The notes under the pieces were generated by a model. The model made no database searches, was not told the origin of the DNA, and saw nothing but the letters and a program-made list of their open reading frames with translations. From a virus, in IMG/VR virus record IMGVR_UViG_3300021961_000741, positions 1-21,366 of that record: 21,366 bases of DNA, one strand, 5' to 3'. A program made the position numbers and the translations under genes. Shown here one piece after another: positions 7,981 through 14,187 of the stretch. The first letter of the stretch is position 1, and each line of letters opens with the position of its first letter.

Positions 7981-10277
7981 TAGTTATTAATGTAGATTCC
8001 ACAGTCAATGTTAGCAAACGGAGCGGTAGTACGCCCACCATTGACATATGTACCACAGTCCAAAGCCTCGATTGAAGCGCGAACAGGCTCGCCATTACGG
8101 TAAGTCTCGCAATCAATCTCAGCGAACTGGAAGTCTGCCGTGTAATCGGTCAAAGGCTGATCGAGCATGCCGAATTTGGCATCACTCATCAAATTAACCG
8201 GGATATTAAGCAGCTTCTGCATCATAAATAATGTCGTTGTTGTGCTGTTCTGCGTTATCCCGTTTCGATCCAAGTTCCCGTTCTGGTCACGCCGGATCGT
8301 GTCCGTCGCCATCATGGTTACGAGCTGCGGAGTGAAATTACCTACCTGAACAGGCTGGTTACGGTCACCCGTTGTCGAGAGAGCGCCAGTCCAGGGCATT
8401 CCGTAGCCCATCATCTTCATTCGATCGAGTTGCTCCCGAGTTTGGTCAAATTCCTTATGAAAACGCTCGTAAAACTTCTGTAAAGCTTCGCCAACCGGTT
8501 GATCACTTGGTTCATAGAGCCAAGTCTTAACGTATTCGTGATTTCGGAGGTTCCTGACAACACAATAACCCGAAGTGGTCAGTGAAACAGGAGCAACAAC
8601 CAGAAACTGGTTCTCATTCAAGATTTCTGTGATCGTAAACTCGCCACTCGTGACGTTTCCACTCGTAATATCTAATTCGATGCGTGTGTTAGCACCTAAA
8701 CCATGATTTGGAGCAGTGACTGTAATATTTGGGCCTCCAGACTGTATATAAGTAGATGAAATATTGATCGGATCGTTTCCTTCGTCATGGACGATTGAGA
8801 ACATCGCTGCATAGATATGTTTACACCACCGAATTTGATAATATTTAAGGTTGTTGTAAGAATATTCAGCTGTATCTTGATATTCCGGGATCTGGTAAAA
8901 ATTATTCACATTCACAAACTTCATGCTGGAGAAAATACCAACATCGTCTGTCGTATCGACAGTGGTGCCCTCTCGATCGATGCGTGAGCCCCCACTCAGA
9001 GAGGTAAGTGGTGTCGAGGGAAAGCGGCGCTTACGTGCTTCAGACGTGACATCGAGATTCTCTCTGCGCATGAAGTCGGCACAGGTGCATTGGTAGCGAA
9101 TCTCCGTCGTCAGGTAGCGTCCGGTCGCAAAACCACGGTGCGCTGGGACAACTGTACTCGTGAGTCCGTTAGATGTCGTTGCACCGTAGCTATCGTCGCG
9201 TTGGAACAGAATTTCGTTGGTGTCTCCGTCTGTTCCGGTGACTGTATAGCCGACATAATTCTCATAATCGTAACCACGAAGGCGTCTATTAACAACTAAG
9301 TTCCCAGATGTGCTTCCAGTGGCATAATTCTCAACCGTAAACTGCGTCGCATTAAGAACAGTGACCTCAAATAGGCCACTCTGTCCTGCTCCAGAGATCA
9401 CTGCCAGGAAAACTTCGTTTCCAGTCGACAGACCGTGTGGAGAAGTACATGTAACAGTGACCGTTGTGGAGGCTCCACGGCTGTAAACCGAGAAAATACC
9501 TGGATCTCGCTCTAAAATTCGGTCAGCAAGACGTTCTCCAGCGAAGAAATTGACAGGAGTCGGTATGAAACGAATCTGAACACGTTGTTCAGTCCAAAAA
9601 GGATCAGAAAAAGTCGTAACTTTCTGAATTTTTGCTGTGCCAGACGCAGTTAGAGAGGCAGAAGCAGTAGCGGTGAACGTATTTTGAGTTGTTACCGTGA
9701 TTGCCAGCGTCTCGGAAGCACCTGCACCCGTGACAATCTTGATATAGATGCTATCGCCCGTCGCATAACCGTGATCTGAACATGTAATTGTCAGATTTGT
9801 ACCGGATTGCGAATAAGTTGCATTCTGAGCTGTAGTTAAATACCGTACTGCATCGATAGGTAGACCAAAATTGTAAAAACTGAAGCTGTTTGTGTCGCGT
9901 ACGCCAACCATCTGCTCCCCGATCTCTGTTTTGCTGCTGGGGAACATGAACATCCGCGCAGGGATGAAAACATTCGGGAACTGCTGGAACGCGCAGTACA
10001 TCCGAAAGTCGCCTCTAGTGTTCCTGCCCGTCGACTTGGAGCCGAACAAAGTCTGCGTTAAACAGTAGAGCTCATAGCCACGGCGCCAACGAGCCCAGAG
10101 GGATTCCTGGTTGTAGTAGCGGATATCGCTGCTTAAAACTGAGTTGGAGGGTTCAAAGTCAAAAGGATTCTGACCTCTGTCCTGGAGTGAGCGCTGATTC
10201 TTTTTGATCGAGTCGCTGAACCCACCAACCAGATTTCTATCGAAGCTGCCGCCAAAAAATGATTTATTACGCGGCAT
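7980..10277 (-). CDS. Large multidomain virion protein with SWIM-like motif and inserted modules
   Basis: 765 aa, no membrane segment. The core (residues 1-150, 220-260, 340-500, 580-715) is aromatic-rich, for example YYNQESLWARWRRGYELYCL and QFPNVFIPARMFMFP, and I cannot name it. A C397-T-C399 ... C485-K-H487 arrangement fits a SWIM-type CxC...CxH zinc-binding motif with an unusually long middle. Three beta modules are inserted at 154-219, 265-333 and 510-577. Residues 596-622 are helical (ALQKFYERFHKEFDQTREQL). The C-terminus (718-765) has an 18-residue repeat around IDC. Position between connector genes and fibres, and size, suggest a neck, tail or baseplate component. It starts 8 nt after the 257-aa gene, which carries the same module. 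Function is unknown; virion location is inferred. Confidence 0.75.
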   Translation of the reverse strand: MPRNKSFFGGSFDRNLVGGFSDSIKKNQRSLQDRGQNPFDFEPSNSVLSSDIRYYNQESLWARWRRGYELYCLTQTLFGSKSTGRNTRGDFRMYCAFQQFPNVFIPARMFMFPSSKTEIGEQMVGVRDTNSFSFYNFGLPIDAVRYLTTAQNATYSQSGTNLTITCSDHGYATGDSIYIKIVTGAGASETLAITVTTQNTFTATASASLTASGTAKIQKVTTFSDPFWTEQRVQIRFIPTPVNFFAGERLADRILERDPGIFSVYSRGASTTVTVTCTSPHGLSTGNEVFLAVISGAGQSGLFEVTVLNATQFTVENYATGSTSGNLVVNRRLRGYDYENYVGYTVTGTDGDTNEILFQRDDSYGATTSNGLTSTVVPAHRGFATGRYLTTEIRYQCTCADFMRRENLDVTSEARKRRFPSTPLTSLSGGSRIDREGTTVDTTDDVGIFSSMKFVNVNNFYQIPEYQDTAEYSYNNLKYYQIRWCKHIYAAMFSIVHDEGNDPINISSTYIQSGGPNITVTAPNHGLGANTRIELDITSGNVTSGEFTITEILNENQFLVVAPVSLTTSGYCVVRNLRNHEYVKTWLYEPSDQPVGEALQKFYERFHKEFDQTREQLDRMKMMGYGMPWTGALSTTGDRNQPVQVGNFTPQLVTMMATDTIRRDQNGNLDRNGITQNSTTTTLFMMQKLLNIPVNLMSDAKFGMLDQPLTDYTADFQFAEIDCETYRNGEPVRASIEALDCGTYVNGGRTTAPFANIDCGIYINN
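7983..8126 (-). repeat. C-terminal 18-residue tandem repeat in the 765-aa protein
   Basis: Three units end the protein: FAEIDCETYRNGEPVRAS (718-735), IEALDCGTYVNGGRTTAP (736-753) and FANIDCGIYINN (754-765, cut short by the stop). The pattern is (I/L)DC..Y.N(G/N) with one cysteine per unit and an exact 18-residue period. Confidence 0.85.
8547..8750 (-). repeat. Inserted beta module, copy 3 (765-aa protein)
   Basis: Residues 510-577. It reads YIQSGGPNITVT, then NHGLGANTRIELDITSG, GEFTITEI, NQFLVV and LTTSGYCVV. The order of motifs is the same as in the other three copies, diverged in sequence. It resembles the E1 FCCH-type beta domain found as inserts in phage structural proteins; this name is from memory. 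Confidence 0.65.
8817..9089 (-). other. SWIM-like zinc-binding motif (CxC...CxH) in the 765-aa protein
   Basis: Residues 397-487: CTC at 397-399 and CKH at 485-487, separated by 85 residues that include the basic stretch SEARKRRFPS. SWIM fingers are defined by CxCx(n)CxH. Four possible metal ligands are present in the right order; the long gap is unusual, so metal binding is only a prediction. Confidence 0.5.
9279..9485 (-). repeat. Inserted beta module, copy 2 (765-aa protein)
   Basis: Residues 265-333: YSRGASTTVTVT, PHGLSTGNEVFLAVISG, GLFEVTVLNATQFTVENY, GSTSGNLVV. It has the HGL..G..V.L....G, (G)x(F)xVT and TSGN.xV elements shared by all four copies. Confidence 0.7.
9621..9818 (-). repeat. 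Inserted beta module, copy 1 (765-aa protein)
   Basis: Residues 154-219: TYSQSGTNLTIT, DHGYATGDSIYIKIVTG, LAITVTTQNTFTATASASLT, ASGTAKIQ. The opening TYSQSGT is nearly identical to TYAQSGT of the copy in the neighbouring 257-aa protein. Confidence 0.7.
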
Positions 10278-10285
10278 GGCTTACA

Positions 10286-11059
10286 TCAATAGTAACCGCC
10301 TTGGACGTTAACGTAGAAACCGTTGGTCAAAGAGGTTGTTCCGCTGACGGCTGCATAGATTGCTTGGCCACGTTGCAGGATAAGTCCACGCTGTTTAGGA
10401 GCAACTTCGTTGTTTGCAGTCACGAAGTTAGAACCTGCCTGGACCACAGGGTGGTTAATGAAAGGAAGAACTTCTTTTAGTGTCAGGCTGTAGTTTTGCT
10501 CACCAACAACACTCGGAACGCTCGCCACGAAAAGCGGGAAGAACTGGTTCGTGTTAGTGACGGTGCCAGTGGACACCAAATAGAAACAGATGTCGGTAGG
10601 AGCGTAGACACTGACGTTGCCGCTCGTGGTTAAAGTACCGGCGCTAGTTACTGTGAAAGTTCCAGCAGTGACAGCACTAACGGTAGCAGTTTCATCAACA
10701 GCAGTCCCGCTGGTGTAATCAAGATAAACCTCTTGGCCGACTTTTAAGTTGTGATTTGCAAGCGTGACTACGACAGCGGTGGTACCAGATTGTGCATATG
10801 TTGCTGCACCAGCTGTAGCTGCGTCGATAAAGATATTGTTGTTTTTGCTGTAACGAAGCCAAATCTCATCGATGTAAGCACCACTGATTGCAGTGTCAGT
10901 CTGTGCCGAATCAACGTCAAAGACTTTGGTTGCGTTACCAACAGCGGTAGGGATCAGGCTTGTACCGAACAGCTGACCCGAAGCCACCGTCAACAGCGTG
11001 CTAGTCGTCGCGGGACGATCGACGAGGAGGGGCTGTTTATTTGAAGAGGTAGAGCTCAT
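10286..11059 (-). CDS. Virion protein with inserted beta module
   Basis: 257 aa. The outer part (residues 20-80 and 155-257) is a beta-rich protein: TLLTVASGQLFGTSLIPT, IDEIWLRYSKNNN, then ICFYLVSTGTVTN and LPFINHPVVQAGSNFVTANN. An inserted module occupies 86-154 (TYAQSGTTAVVVT, NLKVGQEVYLDYTSG, TFTVTSAGTLTTSGNVSV) and breaks the outer domain between two strands. The final GQAIYAAVSGTTSLTNGFYV reads like a decoration-type beta domain. It has a good Shine-Dalgarno sequence (GAGGA, 11063-11067) and overlaps the preceding small basic gene by ATGA. A head or tail surface protein is likely from position and composition; no named family recognised. Confidence 0.7.
   Translation of the reverse strand: MSSTSSNKQPLLVDRPATTSTLLTVASGQLFGTSLIPTAVGNATKVFDVDSAQTDTAISGAYIDEIWLRYSKNNNIFIDAATAGAATYAQSGTTAVVVTLANHNLKVGQEVYLDYTSGTAVDETATVSAVTAGTFTVTSAGTLTTSGNVSVYAPTDICFYLVSTGTVTNTNQFFPLFVASVPSVVGEQNYSLTLKEVLPFINHPVVQAGSNFVTANNEVAPKQRGLILQRGQAIYAAVSGTTSLTNGFYVNVQGGYY
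10598..10804 (-). repeat. Inserted beta module, copy 4 (257-aa protein)
   Basis: Residues 86-154 of the 257-aa protein. It starts TYAQSGTTAVVV and ends LTTSGNVSV, matching copy 1 (TYSQSGT) and copy 3 (LTTSGYCVV) of the adjacent 765-aa protein. Confidence 0.65.
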
Positions 11060-11259
11060 TTGTCCTCAGATTTTTCTTTGGTGGCTTTACGCCGATCATT
11101 CTTAGCTTCCATTCTAATGCGTGCCTTTTTAACGGCTTCACTTCGGCGTTTTTTATCACCTTCTTTTTTCTTTTCAGGAGAAGACTCTTTGTCCTCGGCT
11201 CCTTCCTGCTTTTTCTTGAAATGAGCGAGAAGCTCAGGGGGCATCTTTTTGTTGGCCAT
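11056..11259 (-). CDS. Small highly charged lysine-rich protein
   Basis: 67 aa from the ATG at 11259 (MANKKMPPELLAHFKKK). This start has a Shine-Dalgarno GAGGT (complement of 11267-11271) 7 nt upstream; the frame is also open to a TTG at 11277, which I do not favour. Residues 14-67 are almost all Lys, Arg, Glu and Asp, with patches KKKEGDKKRR and KKARIRMEAKNDRRK, and are probably helical or disordered. A nucleic-acid-binding or virion-internal role is possible, but no family is recognised. Its stop overlaps the next start by 4 bp. Confidence 0.65.
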   Translation of the reverse strand: MANKKMPPELLAHFKKKQEGAEDKESSPEKKKEGDKKRRSEAVKKARIRMEAKNDRRKATKEKSEDK

Positions 11260-11273
11260 TTGTGTTACCTCAA

Positions 11274-11771
11274 TCAACCGAAGGGAGCAGAAGCTGCTGC
11301 TGTGTATTGAGCACCGCTGGGCTTATTCGGTGCACCGATGCCATAGCGGGAAGGATCGACCTCCTCCTCAGCGCCCTTGGTCGGATCCAGCTTTTCAGAG
11401 AGGCTGTCACTGAAACCTTGGAGAATTTCACCAGCCATCCGAGAAGTGGAGACACCGGGAACCTTCAGGCCCTCATCTTGCTGTGCACCTTCGGTGTTAA
11501 CGCCCAGTGCTTCGGAGAACATTTGAGAACCGGCCTTACGGACCTCGCCAACCATGCTCTTGGGGCGCTCTGCTTGTGTAGTCGCCTGCTGGGCCTGGCC
11601 TAGATAGCTCGGTTGCTCCTGCTTCGTCTCCGGCATTTCTGGCATGCCCAGACGAGATTTGGTTGCACCACTCTCAGTAGGCATGTACCGTCCGAGGCTG
11701 CCGTAGCTTGCTTCGGGCTTCTCCACTTTTGTGGATGTGTATGAAGGAGAGCTGCTTCTAGTTGAACCCAT
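11274..11771 (-). CDS. Unrecognised Ser/Glu/Gln-rich, probably disordered protein
   Basis: 165 aa. Low-complexity N-terminus (SSSPSYTSTK, EKPEASYGSLGRYMP, TKQEQPSYLGQAQQATTQAE) followed by a short likely helical part, RKAGSQMFSEALGVN and MAGEILQGFSDSLSEKL (about 111-126). There is no signal peptide or membrane segment. The SEALG motif resembles FTEALG in the two muralytic proteins encoded further right, which may be a chance match or a shared short peptide. It lies in the middle of small co-oriented genes, 6 nt after the previous one. An internal virion or assembly protein is a guess. Confidence 0.6.
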   Translation of the reverse strand: MGSTRSSSPSYTSTKVEKPEASYGSLGRYMPTESGATKSRLGMPEMPETKQEQPSYLGQAQQATTQAERPKSMVGEVRKAGSQMFSEALGVNTEGAQQDEGLKVPGVSTSRMAGEILQGFSDSLSEKLDPTKGAEEEVDPSRYGIGAPNKPSGAQYTAAASAPFG

Positions 11772-11777
11772 TTCTAA

Positions 11778-12080
11778 TCAGGCAAAATCGATAAAATCCG
11801 ACGACTCTGCAGCAGAGGCATTCTCAGGATATGCAGGGAAAGGTGAGAACTTAGCCTCACCAAAAACCTGTCTTAAATACGATTCTAACGCGCCTCCTGC
11901 ATAGCGTTTACCTTTACCAGGGGACTCGCGCTGTGGTTGCCTACCCGTGGCGTAGACCGCGCCCATGTCACCAACCAAAGATTGAAAGACTTCTTGGTTT
12001 GTCGGTAACGGGCGTTCGTTGGGTCTTTCATCAAGGTTAATACCAAGGGTGTAACCCAGTTTCGTTCTAGATTTAACCAC
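11778..12080 (-). CDS. Unrecognised small protein, GTG start
   Basis: 100 aa. The GTG start is supported by a strong Shine-Dalgarno AAGGAGG (complement of 12091-12097) 10 nt upstream, which lies inside the preceding gene; the two overlap by 8 bp. Residues 1-45 hold charged and Pro-rich parts (LDERPNERPLPTNQEVFQSL), 47-70 are Gly/Arg-rich (GRQPQRESPGKGKRYAGG), then a short helix ALESYLRQVFG and an acidic end (SSDFIDFA). It has no membrane segment. No function can be given. Confidence 0.6.
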   Translation of the reverse strand: MVKSRTKLGYTLGINLDERPNERPLPTNQEVFQSLVGDMGAVYATGRQPQRESPGKGKRYAGGALESYLRQVFGEAKFSPFPAYPENASAAESSDFIDFA

Positions 12081-12294
12081 GGTTTTGCTTCCTCCTTTCC
12101 GCTAAAGATACAGCTCGCCTTGCTTTCTTGGCACGCTCAGTATTCTTCACGAACTGCTTTCCTTTGCGCGATTCACGTTTCTTCTTCTCATCAGTACGTT
12201 CCCGCTCCTCTGGAGAAAGCTTTGCCCATGCCTTCTCCGGAAGATATCGTTCCGTACCCTTCTTGCCGGGTTCAATAGCCTTGTCCGCTGCCAT
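12073..12294 (-). CDS. DUF5872-like C-terminal-half protein
   Basis: 73 aa, very basic. The sequence GTERYLPEKAWAKLSPEERE (residues 13-32) followed by TDEKKKRESRKGKQFVKNT (34-52) and AKKARRA (55-61) matches, as I recall it, the C-terminal half of DUF5872-type proteins known from phages and other viruses: (T/E)RYLPKKA, LSP.E, KKR, KGKQFV.NT, AKKAR. The N-terminal half of that family is a separate gene here, at 13096-13326. It starts 5 nt after the cysteine-rich gene. Possible role: nucleic acid binding or virion packing; not established. Confidence 0.65.
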   Translation of the reverse strand: MAADKAIEPGKKGTERYLPEKAWAKLSPEERERTDEKKKRESRKGKQFVKNTERAKKARRAVSLAERRKQNRG

Positions 12295-12299
12295 CGTTA

Positions 12300-12722
12300 T
12301 CAGTCCCGTATGGGTCCTCCGTGTAACCAGGCGTCACAAGTACGGTCACCAGCACATTTAAATTTAAAGAGCTGACAATAACCTAGGTTTGCACGCCAAA
12401 CGACATCGTGTGGATCTGCTGCTTGGGTCTCGTTGATGCCTTCGACAATGCAGTCCATAACACGAGCAGATTGGTCAAAAGCAGCGCAGTTGCCACAAAG
12501 CGCTGTCTTGGCTGTCTCCACGTCGGTTTTCCAAGTGTCTGCCTTGTTCTCCCAGAAACCAGGGTCAGGAAAATCAGGATTTAAAGGACCGTAACCAAAG
12601 TTTTTAATAGTCCAATCGCGATTTTTAACGTTCTCTTTAATGTCAACAGTAGCTTTGGGGCAAGACGGGCCAACCTCAGATACTTTTTTATTCAGAAGAA
12701 TCGTGACCTTGGGTTCCATCAT
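12300..12722 (-). CDS. Cysteine-rich protein, possible metal or Fe-S binding
   Basis: 140 aa from the ATG at 12722 (MMEPKVTILL); a TTG one codon earlier is unlikely. Counting from that ATG, Cys sit at 21, 76, 79, 91, 116, 123 and 129, in the pattern CGNC, then C, YCQLF, KC, RTCD. The six C-terminal cysteines come as CxxC-x11-C-x24-C-x6-C-x5-C and end in CDAWLHGGPI. Similar CG.C ... YC.L ... KC ... R.C..W proteins occur in marine phages. This could be a metal, iron-sulphur or disulphide-stabilised fold; no signal peptide is present, so the cytoplasm or virion is likely. It shares one base with the upstream stop (TGATG), so it is coupled to the 114-aa gene. Confidence 0.65.
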   Translation of the reverse strand: MMEPKVTILLNKKVSEVGPSCPKATVDIKENVKNRDWTIKNFGYGPLNPDFPDPGFWENKADTWKTDVETAKTALCGNCAAFDQSARVMDCIVEGINETQAADPHDVVWRANLGYCQLFKFKCAGDRTCDAWLHGGPIRD

Positions 12723-13066
12723 CAAGCGGCAGCAACGTTAAAGGTGACAAGTGCAGCGGTGCCGCCAGACTCGGAGACGAACCTAGGGCGAACCCATTTC
12801 ACGGGACGACCACCAACACTGAAAGCATGCGGGCCATTCGCAGTGATGGTTTGATCAGCAATGATCGGTGCAAAGTTTGTTCCATCAATGCTGCCATCAA
12901 GCCGAACTACGACATCCGTGTTGATGTTGTTGACAATCGCAATAAGAGTGTAATCCGTGGTGCGGAATCCGTCGTTCGCCGCCACCTCCACCAAAGTCCC
13001 AAAACCAGGCGCGTCCAGCTGGGGGCTAATGCTAATAAGCGTATCTTGGAAATAAGTGAGCGACAT
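12722..13066 (-). CDS. Small beta-rich virion protein
   Basis: 114 aa. The layout is strand-rich: LISISPQLDAPG, TLIAIVNNINTDVVVRLDGSID, then TNFAPIIADQTITANGPHAF, and WVRPRFVSESGGTAALVTFNV at the end. VRLDGSIDGTNF and the closing RFV.ESGGTA strand look like a single beta-sandwich domain of the sort used as small decoration or tail-adaptor proteins, but no named family was recognised. A 29-bp gap without a strong Shine-Dalgarno sequence precedes it. It is translationally coupled to the cysteine-rich gene that follows. Confidence 0.6.
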   Translation of the reverse strand: MSLTYFQDTLISISPQLDAPGFGTLVEVAANDGFRTTDYTLIAIVNNINTDVVVRLDGSIDGTNFAPIIADQTITANGPHAFSVGGRPVKWVRPRFVSESGGTAALVTFNVAAA

Positions 13067-13095
13067 GAAACTGACCGAGCTATACCCAGTTTAGT

Positions 13096-13326
13096 TCAGT
13101 TCTTCTTCTCGTATTCGTCTTTAGTCATCCACTTCTCTTTGCCCCAGCGGGTCAAATCTTTCTGTTCCTCGGTCTTACCACCTTTGTATCCGCCTCCCTT
13201 CTCTTTATAAGCCTTGGCAAGCATCTGAGCTTTACGAGCGCTCCACTCGCCTGCTTTACCTCCTTTAGAACCAGCCTTAATGCGATTCTTCAGGCGTTCA
13301 CGTAATTCAGGCTTGGTATATGCCAT
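13096..13326 (-). CDS. DUF5872-like N-terminal-half protein
   Basis: 76 aa, very basic. YTKPELRERLKNRIKAGSKG (residues 3-22), then AGEWSARKAQMLAKAYKEKG (25-44), GGYKGGKTEEQKDLTRWGKE (45-64) and KWMT match the N-terminal half of DUF5872-type proteins as I recall them. In those proteins a (T/E)RYLPKKA...KGKQFV half follows in the same chain. Here the chain stops after KDEYEKKN, and the second half is in a separate gene 0.8 kb downstream (12073-12294). Start overlaps the previous stop (TAATG). DNA or RNA binding is plausible from charge, not shown. Confidence 0.7.
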   Translation of the reverse strand: MAYTKPELRERLKNRIKAGSKGGKAGEWSARKAQMLAKAYKEKGGGYKGGKTEEQKDLTRWGKEKWMTKDEYEKKN

Positions 13327-13607
13327 TAAAACTGATTCTGAATAGGCCTCTTATTAAGAATAACAGGCGGAATGTTATCAGAATGCGAGCGTGAAACCTC
13401 ACGCATGTAAGCAGGGTTGTTTAGCTGGAAACGAGGATCGCTGCTTCCGTTATAGCCAACCACGTAAGAACAAGGATGGCTCTCATCTCGGCGCGTTTGA
13501 TTAAATGGATCACTGAACCCGGCTGTAGTCAGCGTGTAATCGTTGTACATATTTTGATACGTCACCGGAAAACTTTGTGTATAGCCAGGTACAGAAGCGA
13601 ATCTCAT
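13326..13607 (-). CDS. Unrecognised small Asn/Tyr-rich protein
   Basis: 93 aa. Tyr, Asn, Ser and Pro are abundant (YTQSFPVTYQNMYNDYTLTT, GFSDPFNQTRRDE, SDPRFQLNNPAYMRE). There is one Cys, no membrane segment and no signal peptide. Both ends are coupled: TGATG with the M15-type gene before it and TAATG with the DUF5872-like gene after it. Such composition suits a small virion-surface or internal protein, but I cannot identify it. Confidence 0.6.
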   Translation of the reverse strand: MRFASVPGYTQSFPVTYQNMYNDYTLTTAGFSDPFNQTRRDESHPCSYVVGYNGSSDPRFQLNNPAYMREVSRSHSDNIPPVILNKRPIQNQF

Positions 13608-14185
13608 CAGCTCATGAAAGTAGGTGCTTGGAAAGCCTGCTTGAGCATGCCAACAGCATCAATAGAAGGAGTAACTGGTTCAGTCTTTTTAGAACGCTTA
13701 GTCAGGAAATCAGACAGAAACTCATCAGCTTCTTGCTGCTTCTGACGGAGTAACATCTGAGCAACCTCTTGCTGATCTGCGGAAGGTGCAGCGGTTTGGG
13801 CCGTCTGCTGCATCCCTGGCATAGCGTCGATCAACGATCCCTGTTGATCTTTATATCGACCCGTCGCCAGCCACTCGACTTGCTGAGGCGTCATCTGGAC
13901 GTTATTCCGAAGCGCCAAATGGACATGCGTGTCGTGTCCCGGATCACCAGGGCCTAGCGCTTCCGTGAAGAGCCCGAGCTGCTTTGCGCGTTGCGAGAGA
14001 CCCTTGGTACGCTCTTGCCACTCACCTGGACGCCAATCAGTAACGTCAATCGCTTCACCGTAATAGTGGTGCGAGTTAGGAGCATGCTTACCGACTTTTC
14101 CAGAACCAAAAGCAGGGTTCTCACCAATACGAAGTCCGTATCTCTCCAGCTCTTTACCGAGGCCGACGATCGAATACTGCTGCAT
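13607..14185 (-). CDS. M15-type zinc peptidase-like endolysin/virion hydrolase
   Basis: 192 aa. Residues about 30-92 hold the signature of the peptidase M15/VanY-like fold: GKHAPNSHHYYGEAIDVTDW (H40 and D47 in HxxGxAxD) and later GPGDPGHDTHVHLAL (H87 and H89, one likely the third zinc ligand). Known M15 enzymes cut D-Ala-containing peptide crosslinks in peptidoglycan. There is no signal peptide. After a Gln-rich linker (about 105-150) comes a 40-residue tail (153-192) that is clearly alike to the tail of the transglycosylase encoded just upstream. Two muralytic genes in a row, inside the structural cluster, suggest virion-associated wall entry rather than late lysis, though endolysin is possible. 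It starts 2 nt after the transglycosylase stop. Confidence 0.8.
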   Translation of the reverse strand: MQQYSIVGLGKELERYGLRIGENPAFGSGKVGKHAPNSHHYYGEAIDVTDWRPGEWQERTKGLSQRAKQLGLFTEALGPGDPGHDTHVHLALRNNVQMTPQQVEWLATGRYKDQQGSLIDAMPGMQQTAQTAAPSADQQEVAQMLLRQKQQEADEFLSDFLTKRSKKTEPVTPSIDAVGMLKQAFQAPTFMS

Positions 14186-14187
14186 CG

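Noticed and set aside
11260-11277. TTG start that would lengthen the small lysine-rich protein by six residues
   Set aside because: The ATG at 11259 has a GAGGT Shine-Dalgarno at the right distance; the TTG has none.
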